This document shows positions 36,612-45,603 of a stretch of DNA of 64,000 bases, piece after piece; position 1 is the stretch's first letter, and every line of letters begins with the position of its first letter. The position numbers were made by a program, and so were the translations under genes. Origin of the DNA: Mesostigma viride (taxonomy: Eukaryota > Streptophyta > Mesostigmatophyceae > Mesostigmatales > Mesostigmataceae). The notes beneath the pieces were generated by a model, which was given only the letters and a program-made list of their open reading frames with translations, had not been told where the DNA came from and ran no database searches. The stretch covers positions 1,667,223 to 1,731,222 of the forward strand of contig RPFO01000050.1 of the NCBI GenBank assembly GCA_009746045.1, written 5' to 3'.

Positions 36612-37094
36612 ATGGCAAGATCTCGTGTCTATAGCAGACAATTATCCTCTTATCCTTCGGGCTCGAGTAATAAGATCAGCGATCCTGATGTGATAGACTT
36701 ACGACGTGATATTGATCTTGTACGCGCTACTCGATCTTCTCAATCAAGTACCGCCCCTTCGAGCCGACCTAATACGGCGAGAGACAGGGACGAGGACGCT
36801 CCGAATATGAAAGCGGACGAGGCCGCGGACGTCTCCGCGAAGACCGGCATCGAGAAGGCGAAACACTATTCCGCCTTAGCCGGGAAGGCGGTAGTCGGCG
36901 GAATAGCCACGGTCGGAGGATTCTTTGTTTTTGATAAACTTGTGAGCTTGTTTTCCAACTCAGACTCCACTGAAGAAGAAACTACGACAGAAAATTCAAG
37001 AGGCTTGAACATATTTTATGGAATTTCAATTATAATCATTTTACTCGTAATCATTTTCCTGTTCTACAAATATTTCACTCGCTCGTCTACTTAA
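36612..37094 (+). CDS. membrane protein, paralog of the preceding gene
   Basis: 160 aa from ATG 36612. Layout: polar Ser/Arg-rich N-terminus, a glycine-containing hydrophobic patch (GKAVVGGIATVGGFFVFDKL), an acidic spacer (STEEETTTEN) and a C-terminal helix (NIFYGISIIIILLVIIFLFY) with a short basic end. This matches the plan of 36168-36581. It is convergent with, and overlaps by 8 bases, the ribonucleotide reductase gene. Confidence 0.65.
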   Translation: MARSRVYSRQLSSYPSGSSNKISDPDVIDLRRDIDLVRATRSSQSSTAPSSRPNTARDRDEDAPNMKADEAADVSAKTGIEKAKHYSALAGKAVVGGIATVGGFFVFDKLVSLFSNSDSTEEETTTENSRGLNIFYGISIIIILLVIIFLFYKYFTRSST

Positions 37095-39085
37095 CAGGGC
37101 ATGCTCCATTCGGACAATCGGAGGAAAACATGTCCTCGTAGGACATGATCCCCGAGTATGATACGGGGCGCAAAGATGCCACATAGGACTCGAACTTCGT
37201 CTTGGTCACCACTTCCTGTGGGAGATATGCGTACCCGAGATCGGCCGCGTTCTTCGTCGGATCGCACCTCAAAAGGAACGAAACCCCGACGTACTCGTCC
37301 CAGTGCCGGTCTAGCCAGTCCAGGATGGACGGGATCTCGCTCGGGTCATACGAAATCGTGCAGCTGACGTTCTGCTCGCAGAAACTGTCCATGACCTCAC
37401 GATATCTCTCGAGCTGATCGACGGCAGTCTCGACGTTCACCTCGACCTCCTCGACAGTCCCGTCCTTGCGAGTCACCGTCTTTTTTACGAAAGGGACGTT
37501 GTCGAAAGAAACTGGGAAAGTCACCAACACCGATTCAGGCTCGAAAGGTTTGTCGATGACGCGGTATCCCGCTTCCAAAAACCGCCGGACAAGCTCGTCG
37601 TGCTTCGAAAACGTGACGTTGTTGAAAACGTACTTCCCAAGCGGCTTGTGGATGCCTTCTGGGACCTCTCCCCACTCCTTGGTGGACATGATCTTGGAAA
37701 GCGTCCCGCTCGGCTTGATGCACGTGACGTTCTTGGGTAGAGGGCGGTGGAGTTCCATGGCCATCGAGTAGGCTGCCGTCACGATGATGTTGCGCATCCT
37801 CCTGAAATCGTACGACTGAAGGTCAGGCCTCGTGACGATCCCCGTCAGACCCACTCCGCAGAGGTGCAGAAAGCCGTTGTTGAGATGCCACGCCTCTTGC
37901 AGAATCTCGTCCTGCAAGTTGACGCACGTCTGGCGGTAGTTCATCCTAGCCGTGAGGTATAACGACCGCTCGAGGTTTCCCTTGTCGCACGCGCGAAACG
38001 CAGCGAGGTTGACTTCGGAAAGGTTGCAGAAAGACTTGTTGCCTAACAGGATCTCGGAACATGGATTCACGCCCGCACACCACGGTGCGCGACGGAGAGC
38101 GGTCTCCATGTTGATGAGCCCCGGCTCGCTGCCACCCGACTCGAGCATGATGTCGAAAATCTCGACGAGCTGATCGGTAGTTGGCTTCGAGTAGAACACG
38201 AGACTGTTGTTAGACTGCTGCCTGTGCGGATTATCCTTCCAGAACTCCTTCTTCGCATACGCGAATTCGCGCCATTCAGGAGACCCGTACTTGATAAGAG
38301 CGATCTCCGCCGAACGACGACTGCTCAAGATCGTTCCGATGTGGTTCACGATGTCGACAATGTCCATTTTCGTCAACAGCTGGTCGGAACGCTTGGACAG
38401 AAGTCGGGCGATCTTTTCGAACGCGGTGGCAATCTGCGCGTCTCCGCTCGATGTCCATGCGTACCCGGACAGCCTCTCTCCGGCTGGTTGGATCTCGCTG
38501 AAGTCGAGAATGAGCGTCTTGGCAGGGAACTTGCCCGCAAGGAGTTTGCCTACGCTTTTTGCCCAAGCGATAGCTGAATCCCCGACGCTGATCGTCCAAA
38601 CCTTCGACTCGCTGTCGAACGTCTCTTTGTTGATCTCTCGCCCTCCCTTAGTCGTGCGTTTGGACCGAATCACCTGCACGTCGTCGATAGCGTTTGCAAA
38701 CCCGTTGAGCGTTCCGGTAATGGGTGCGAATCCGACTCCGCATCCTTGGAGCAAAAGCCAGGTCACGTCCACGACGTCGTAGACCGTCTCGATGTTTGTG
38801 AATGCGCAGTTGAACATTGAGGACTCTCTTCGCCGAGAAAGTTCGGTGCCGCCGAGCCAGAGCGTGCGACCAGCAGGTGCCACACGGCGAGAAAGAATGA
38901 GAGAGCGAACCTCTTCGAGCTCCGCTTCCTCTTGTGCAGTAAGGTTCTCGCCTTTGGCTCGCACCCACAGCCATCGCTGATGGGACATGACGCGGTCGAC
39001 GACCTGCTGCCATGTCTCGAGACCCTTTCCTCCCTGGTCGAGTGGGCGGTGGTAGGTACGTAGGGCGATTGCCATCGCCCTATCA
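37087..39085 (-). CDS. monomeric class II (adenosylcobalamin-dependent) ribonucleotide reductase, main part
   Basis: About 666 codons of viral origin. It matches the single-chain B12-dependent ribonucleoside-triphosphate reductase family (Lactobacillus/Euglena type). Key elements are SSMFNCAFTN (redox Cys), GCGVGF, NPCSEILLG (active-site Cys), CIKPSGTLSKI, and the C-terminal CPNGACPVK, whose C-x4-C pair fits the family's re-reducing cysteines. Reduces NTPs to dNTPs for viral DNA synthesis. The genuine N-terminus is cut off by a nested transposon; reading rightwards from 39085 the open frame enters the element and could start at 39129 with 13 foreign codons. The missing first codons lie at 41323-41364. 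Confidence 0.85.
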
Positions 39086-39095
39086 GTTACGTTAA

Positions 39096-40786
39096 CCCCT
39101 AAATGGTCTTGCTGCCGATTTTCCGCCAAAAATCGAGTTCCAGCCGATGCATCGGCTCCTTCTCGGGGGACCAGATGCCGCGAAATCTATTGAGAATTAG
39201 GAAAAGTTTAGCTGAGAAGATCGAAAGTTTATAAGTTTCTTCACAGCATGGTATATGGGTTTGCATACTTCTGACAAAGTTATAGAGGTGTTCTGGCCGG
39301 TCAAAGTACAAGGGGTCAGGGTACTTTTTCACGTACATCGTGCATTCCGGAAAACAACGACCTGGCCATGGCGGCTTGCGCCCACGCATGGCATTTACGT
39401 TTGCGTTCGAATTTTCTGACCAAAATTAGGATATTGATTTTATACGTCCTAAAGATCATACAGGCCAATTTTTGGTTCGCGGGAATGCCATTTGATAGGT
39501 GTCGGCAGCGTTCTTGCTGGAAAAAACTGCGATCAGGCCGGACGATAGAAACGTTGACAGCAATACCTTTCCGGCGTATTTTAAAGGATATATCGGTTTC
39601 TTTGTACTTTTTATGATACATAGTATAGTCGTAAACGTGCAAGGGTGGCCAGAAATCGCCGAATCCAGCGACCATGCTGCACAACTTTGGTGTGCCGAAA
39701 TGCGCCATTTTGCGGCCACCGCCTGGGCCAAGGTAACGCCATCCATGCCTGGTAAAGCTTAAGCATCGTTTTCCTATTGATGTTTGACGTTTATATGTAC
39801 GTTCTAGCTTGTGTAGCACATTCTTTTTGCATTATTCATGCTCTTTCTTGACCCTGGCCTGGCCCCTTTCTAAAACACCCTTCTTGGATGCTTCCCTCAG
39901 TCAGTTGACCTGCCACAGGGTGATGGTGATAAGTTTTAGAGGCTGTATGGGTTTGAATACCTCCATATATGTTTGTCATACATTTCCCATACACATATTG
40001 CATGAGTGTGAGGCAGTTGGCTGGTCTCTGTGGCATCATCAAGCACGTAACTGGTGAGTAAAAGCTTCCCATTGACAGCATGTGCCACCAGGTGTGCTGG
40101 CCATCACATGGCAAGCTATAGCAGCTTAGGCCTAGTTTATCCTTGCTAGGGCAGGCTGAAATAGGCTCAACATCACTAGTTTGTTGGTGGCTGCCTCCTA
40201 GAATGCATGCCTTGCGTAGGGTATCCGTACCACGTTACCTACGTGCATGGACAAGGTAGCACCTGCACATAGGTGCCATGTAAGGGCAGTGTGATGATGC
40301 ACTTATGTTTCCCCATCATTGTGGAAGGGAAATGTATTGTTTGGCATGGTTGGTGGCCATATGAGTAGGTAGTATGCCCACCCCTACCCCCTTGGTTGCT
40401 TTTTACCAACGGTACCCCTAAGGGCTGTACTGGGTGTAACTGCTGGTATACCCACCCAAATGATGACCCCAATGGCTCAAACTGTTCAGCAACTAATTGT
40501 TTATCATCCCTGAAGTGGTAGGTGCCTAGCTCTTATAACATAATTCAAAATGCACATTCTACCAAAAATGAAAACGCGCGTCTTGACCCCCCTGACTTTG
40601 ACGGCAGTTATATATGGCCTACCCTGCATATATGTGAGGTTGTGATATACCAACCCAAAGGGCAACTCATGGACATGCTTGGCCCCCAAGGACAGCCATT
40701 GGATATGGGTAGGTTGGATGGCATCTGGTTTGCAAAATTGTGAAGATCCAGCCGATTTATCGGCAGGATCTCAGACCATTTAGGGG
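39096..40786. mobile_element. 1.7-kb TTAA-flanked element (piggyBac-like target choice)
   Basis: 1,691 bases flanked by TTAA on both sides (39092-39095, 40787-40790), with 14-base terminal inverted repeats CCCCTAAATGGTCT. A second shared word CTGCCGAT lies just inside each end. TTAA duplication is the signature of piggyBac transposons. I see no transposase: the open frames inside are short and not protein-like, so it is probably non-autonomous. Confidence 0.75.
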
Positions 40787-40790
40787 TTAA

Positions 40791-40974
40791 ATAGTGCCGG
40801 AACCTTTTGCCGCCTGAGGCAAATCGGGCCGGAACACTATTTTGCCCGGAATAACCACTTCCGGGCACCCAAGTTAAGTCGGCCGAATTAACTTGGGTGC
40901 TCGGAAGTGGTTATTCCGGGCAAAATAGTGTTCCGGCCCGATTTGCCTCAGGCGGCAAAAGGTTCCGGCACTAT
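40791..40974. mobile_element. 184-base palindromic (foldback) element 1
   Basis: Starts ATAGTGCCGGAACC and ends with its reverse complement. The two arms match over essentially the entire length with two mismatches near the centre. Flanked by TTAA. Its transcript or single strand would fold into one long hairpin. Confidence 0.85.
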
Positions 40975-40993
40975 TTAACGTAACTAAAACCTG

Positions 40994-41109
40994 TGCACCT
41001 TGGAGGTCAGGGGTTCGAATCCTCACTGAGGCAGCTCCGGCGCATTTAGTGGTGCGTGCTCAGTGGCCTAGGCGGATGTCTCGGGCTCTTCGTCCCCCCT
41101 CCACGAGGC
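40994..41109. other. tRNA-like core with inverted box order, between inverted repeats
   Basis: It contains GGTTCGAATCC (41012-41022), a perfect Pol III B-box/T-loop, followed downstream by TGGCCTAGGCGG (41064-41075), which fits the A-box consensus TRGYNNANNNG. The order is reversed relative to a normal tRNA gene. The segment is flanked by the 17-base inverted repeat AACGTAACTAAAACCTG (40977-40993 and 41110-41126), which could pair. I could not fold a complete clover-leaf (D and anticodon arms are poor), so this may be a permuted tRNA-derived relic instead of a working tRNA. Confidence 0.4.
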
Positions 41110-41128
41110 CAGGTTTTAGTTACGTTAA

Positions 41129-41312
41129 ATAGTGCCGGAACCTTTTGCCGCCTGAGGCAAATCGGGCCGGAACACTATTTTGCCCGGAATAACCACTTCC
41201 GAGCACCCAAGTTAATTCGGCCGAATTAACTTGGGTGCTCGGAAGTGGTTATTCCGGGCAAAATAGTGTTCCGGCCCGATTTGCCTCAGGCGGCAAAAGG
41301 TTCCGGCACTAT
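41129..41312. mobile_element. 184-base palindromic (foldback) element 2
   Basis: Same sequence family and length as 40791-40974, here a perfect palindrome by eye (centre AATTCGGCCGAATT). Flanked by TTAA at 41125-41128 and 41313-41316. Confidence 0.85.
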
Positions 41313-41322
41313 TTAACGTAAC

Positions 41323-41364
41323 TCTATCCGTAGGAGTGGTGTCCATGGCCGCGGGTGCTTGCAT
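41323..41364 (-). pseudogene. displaced first codons of the ribonucleotide reductase
   Basis: ATG 41364 opens a 14-codon frame (MQAPAAMDTTPTDR) that runs into the nested element. On the far side the reductase resumes in the same frame with V-T-D-R-A-M. The codons around the insertion (GTTAC or GTAAC kept once) leave the frame intact, which indicates that this is the original N-terminus. Confidence 0.7.
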
Positions 41365-41405
41365 GCCTCGTGAAGAGAAGAGACTTTTATCGTTGCCGGA
41401 TAACC

Positions 41406-42275
41406 TTACATGCGAGATCCGGAGAACTGAATGACGACGCCGATTTCGTTGCCGTCGGAATCATAACCGCCTATGGTGACGTAGAAGGAGTCGCCCGATG
41501 CAAAAGTTTGAGCGTTTAGGAGTTTTTTTGAGCCCACGACGGCAAATTTGCCGTTCAACAGAATCTTAGACGAGTCAGAAATCGAAACCGTGTCAGAAAG
41601 AACAATCTGTCCGTTTAAAGCGTTGTGTACGGTAATCAAGAACTGATGGTTTGCTAACGGTTTTGAAGGCACGTTGTTTGCGCTTACGGCGATTGTGTCT
41701 ATGGCAGCGGAAAACGGAAAAGCCGGCAACAGAATATTTTGAGAACCCGATCCCGTGACAGCGGTCACTGTCGTGGACCCGTCGAGTTGTGAACCAGAGT
41801 AGTGAAATACCTCAGTGGCGACTGGAGTGAACACGTTCGCGTTCACCCATTTGCCGTTCAAGAAATTCAGAACTTGTCCGGTCTGAGGGTTGTTAATTTC
41901 CACGTCTGAAATGCCTTCAAGCACGCTAGGAGTGAGACTATCTATGTACGCTTTGTTAACCGCGTCGTACGGAGTTAGAGGCGGGGATTGGACCATAACT
42001 TTGCCGCCTTCCGATATTGTTAACGAGCGACCAGGGGATAGCAACACGTCCCGATGGAACACAAATGTGCCAAGGGGTGCTGCCATAGAAGGCCCTTGCG
42101 AAAAATCTGTCGAAAAGTTTTGGATGTCTTCATAAGCCCCCACTGCAGAATATCTACGTATGGATAGATTCTGGTTATCAACCGTGATTTGAAATTCGCC
42201 CACTTCGGGACCTAACGCGACATCGTTTACTAACATCAACGACCGGGTGCGAAGGGTCCCGGACGTGGTCGTCAT
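41406..42275 (-). CDS. short fibre-like protein
   Basis: 290 aa from ATG 42275. The N-terminal module contains PLTPYDAVNKAYIDSL, the 'DAVNK.Y.D' signature found after the head-binding part of phage and giant-virus fibre proteins. It is followed by QTGQVLNFLNGKWVNANV, and the C-terminal half is all-beta. The first 150 residues resemble the start of the large fibre gene (52887) in order and spacing of motifs (APNDHLVPKAYADL, FQNKWVSDSV). Probably a virion surface fibre. Confidence 0.65.
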   Translation of the reverse strand: MTTTSGTLRTRSLMLVNDVALGPEVGEFQITVDNQNLSIRRYSAVGAYEDIQNFSTDFSQGPSMAAPLGTFVFHRDVLLSPGRSLTISEGGKVMVQSPPLTPYDAVNKAYIDSLTPSVLEGISDVEINNPQTGQVLNFLNGKWVNANVFTPVATEVFHYSGSQLDGSTTVTAVTGSGSQNILLPAFPFSAAIDTIAVSANNVPSKPLANHQFLITVHNALNGQIVLSDTVSISDSSKILLNGKFAVVGSKKLLNAQTFASGDSFYVTIGGYDSDGNEIGVVIQFSGSRM

Positions 42276-42313
42276 TTTTGCGTAATCATCAATTAGATTC
42301 CATAAAAAAATAA

Positions 42314-43384
42314 TTACGAAATAGACCCGCAAAAACGGACTGAACCTACGGTAGAGATGCTAGCAAACACGAAACGAACAGGGCCGGAGAAATCGGCAGG
42401 ATGGTTGTACTCGAGAGATGTGGAACCGGTCCCTCCGCTCGCAGCTGCTGTTGTCGGAGATGACATGGAGTGCATTTCGGAGACGCGGTACGGCCTGTCT
42501 TTGCCCGTAGAAATATACTGCCTTATTTGACTGCCCGATCTTTGAAACGCTACAAAAAAGGACTCGCCGGCCATAGGAACGCGAAGTCCAGTGCTTTCGA
42601 TGGACACGAGGTTGCGTTGATATCCTTGACCTCTTGCGTGGTAGAATTTACCAACTCCGCTAGCCGGTAAAAACGAGGCGAGGCCCAGTCGCTCGCCGGT
42701 TCCGTAATTAAGGTACCTCCCAAACACATTAAGGTTCGGGTCAGTGACGGTAAGAACGTTGTCGTACAAAAACGGCCTAGCAGAGTCGTCCACCATCACG
42801 ACGCCCGTGTTGATGTCCAAGGGCCGAACTCCGGACTGCTGGTATTGAAACAAGACGGCAAAGTCGACGCCAGTGTTGAAACGAATGTCCGTGAACACGC
42901 ACATGCGAGAATGTGCTTCCTCCAAACCCTTGATGGAGTAATAACTTCCGTTGAGCGTGAACAGATCGTCGGCGGAATTATCGGGCCCGAACTCAATCGT
43001 GTCTACCGCTGAACCCCCCAAAACCGTGGTTTGGTCCCACGTAGGGTGAATAATGCCAAATGTTGATCTCGCCGAATCGTCTCCAGAAAACGCGTACCAC
43101 GAATAACCAGAGGGAACCGGAAACTTTGAAACCGTACGTGTCGTGATTTTTGAGCCAATAGGGAGACTTGCAAACAACCAATAGGTCTTCAAAGGTGTGA
43201 GGCTTGATCCACCCGTTCCATCCGCAGGGTTTCCAGAGTTGTCCCACGTGCCATTTCGTCCGATCCATATTTTAGCGTCCGTATCGATAGCAAACATGTA
43301 CGTCCCGTTTGCTGTGATGGAAGGCGTTACAGCGATGCTTTGGCCAGCCCCGTCAAACCTGTCTACTCCAAGCGTGAGGCCCCC
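42314..43384 (-). pseudogene. large LamG/SPRY fibre gene, C-terminal part
   Basis: Continuation of the 43363-45603 frame after a shift in a C5/G5 run (43380-43384). Right after the shift the frame reads GLTLGVDRFDGAGQS, then MFAIDTDAKIWIGRNGTWDN with GNPADGTGG, a SPRY-domain signature. The rest is beta-rich with a block (FVAFQRSGSQIRQYISTGKD) repeated in the previous part. The last residues are FCGSIS. An ATG at 43297 is internal, not a true start. Confidence 0.7.
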
Positions 43385-45603
43385 GTGGTAACCCCTGTAA
43401 CATCGAACTCGAAATAGAAACGGCCGTTGGGCAGAAAATCGCGCATATACACTCTTGCAGAGTTCCCGATGCCGTTTTCCCGTGCGGAAAGGCCGTTGTC
43501 GAGGAACGACACGCCGTTAAGATTGGAAGCCGAAACTGTGCCAGAGTTCATCACGTGAGTCCCATCCTCGTCCCAAGCATGGCTGCCGGGTATGTGGCCG
43601 TGAACACGGATTAAATCCCTGCCCGAGCCCGACGATGTGTAGGGGTCGTTCATCGCAAGAGCGAGGCGGAGAGGACGAAGCGATCCGAACACGCCCAGAC
43701 ATAAAACAATGTCGTCGATTTCAAACGAAGGTGATGTCCACACCCCGTCCCGTCCTCCGATGAAAAGGGAAGGGAGAGAAGGGAGATTAGGACTGTTTAT
43801 CGTTACCGACGACCCCTGAATCCCGTCAACGGCGACTCGGATTGTTGACAATAAACCGTCTGTCTCGAAGGTAACAACGAGGTAGTGCAGGTTTCCGTCA
43901 GCCAAGGTGACGCCACCTGGAAGAGAAAGCAACACGTTGGAACCTTGTGGCGATCCAATCCCGTTTTTACGAGCGTGGATCGTTAGCGAGGAAGATGATG
44001 ACAAAGAAATCTGGTAGAAATTCGCAGCGTCCCCGTAACCGATGACTGCCCCAGTTCCCGTTGTCTTTAGTCGAAAACCGATCGAAAATGGACTTTCGTT
44101 GTTGGGAAACGTCCCTGGCAGACTTGCGTACGCTCCGGACGAAGAGGAAGCCGCAATCTGTAGCATGTTATTTGCGAATAAGGAAGGTGGCACAGGGACG
44201 ATAGTTGCTCGCCCTCCCGACCCGTTGTTCAGGCCAGATCCGTTTGAAAACGACCATCGGCCTAGAACTTCGCCTCCCAGGAGACCTGACTCGTCAGGAT
44301 CGGTCCACGTTCCCAAGGAAAAACAATTTTGAGTCGAAATTCTCGTCATCTGCGACAAATCGCGCGGTCGTTTTGTCCCTGCGCTCAAGTACATCCTCCA
44401 ATGGCCCCAAACGTCTCTTGTCGATGCTAACCAATATTTGCTGCGTTCGGAAAAGTTTTCGTTGAAACGCAGACCAGACAAGGGGTCAAATGATCCCGTG
44501 TAAACACCTGCGCGATTGTTAAGCCCGACTGAAGTGTCCATAAAGAAAAACGATGCAATCGACGGGTTGTAAGCCTTAGAAAGATCTAGGGCGTCCAATA
44601 CTTGGTTGTTGGTAAGACTCTGGTTCCAAAACCGCACGTTATCCCAGTTTGCCTGGTCGCAGGTCGGAAAGCGTGCGTTCGTTCCAAGGGTAAGCGTTTT
44701 GGTCGTCAAGGTTTCGACACTTAGCGATGGTGCATTGCTCAAGGTCTTGAGCTCGCCGTCCACGTACATTTTGAAAAGCGAGTTGTTGTTCGTCGAATCT
44801 GTGGTCCTGGTAACGAGAATGCGATACATCTGATTCGCATTAAGCGTAAGATTGTCGCTTGTCGCAACTTGCGCAGAAGATGAAGATAGATACACTTTTC
44901 CGGTCGAGTCGACGTTTAAAAAGTAGCACGAGGTAGAAGGATTCCCCAATGCCCAAATGCACGTTCCTCGATTCGCAGATGCGGTTAGAGTAAACTCGAC
45001 GCCAATCGAAAACGGGTTCGTACCGCCCGAAAACCCGTCTGAAAGAGCAACGCTTGCGTATTGGGTGTTCCCGCCCTTGTCCTCGGGCATTTGAAGAAGG
45101 TTAGAAGCGTAGAAAGGCGCAGGGGAAAGCGTTAGAGAGTAACCGGACACTGTCCCTGTATTTGCCCCCGACGCACTGTTGAAAGTCCACAGAGCTTGCG
45201 AAAGCGGAGACGCGGTTTGAGTGTAAATGTGATCCACGTCCTTCTGCGTCACTTCAGTGTTCAAGAAACGGACGTTGTCCCACCGCGCCTGATTAGCCAG
45301 CCGGAAACGAGCGTTTGTACCGATTCGAAAGTCTTTCGTTGCGAGATTGTGACGGATTAGGAGAGGTGAGGTCTTCAAAGTCTTCGGCGCGCCGTTGATC
45401 CACAATTTAAACAGCGAGTTATTCGTTGACGAGTCGGATGTCCGGCTTACAACAATGTTGTAAGTTGTGGAAACCAAAAACGAGTAGTCGTCCGAAGTAG
45501 CGACTTGATTCGTATCGTCGCACACTAGAAGTTTTCCCGTAGAGTCGACAAGCAGGTAGTGACATGCAGTCCCCGCCCCGGCTGGCCGTATGACCAGATG
45601 CAT
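43363..45603 (-). pseudogene. large LamG/SPRY fibre gene, middle part
   Basis: Open for 746 codons. It contains about three concanavalin A-like (LamG-type) units, recognisable by repeated W-F/S-F-N-x-G-N-x-G starts, 'GTNARF...W-DNVRF-N' segments and 'SRTSDSSTNNSLFKLWINGA' strands. It is out of frame with the upstream part at the GGGGCGGGG tract near 45571-45580, and with the downstream part near 43382. Such repeats in viral fibres are usually carbohydrate-binding. Confidence 0.7.

Larger units (their letters stand above)
39086..41322. mobile_element. composite of nested TTAA-type elements inside the reductase gene
   Basis: Outermost layer: an element whose two ends are perfect inverted repeats of 25 bases once the inner insertions are removed, beginning GTTACGTTAACGTAAC. 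Into the TTAA in the centre of each end, further elements have been inserted: 39096-40786 and 40791-40974 on the left, 41129-41312 on the right, each flanked by TTAA. The remaining core (40994-41109) is tRNA-like. The composite separates codons 1-14 of the reductase from the rest, and joining the flanks leaves the frame open. Confidence 0.85.

Noticed and set aside
39316-39819. 167-codon minus-strand frame in the 1.7-kb TTAA element as a transposase
   Set aside because: No DDE/DDD arrangement or zinc cluster typical of piggyBac transposases; the sequence looks like random translation.
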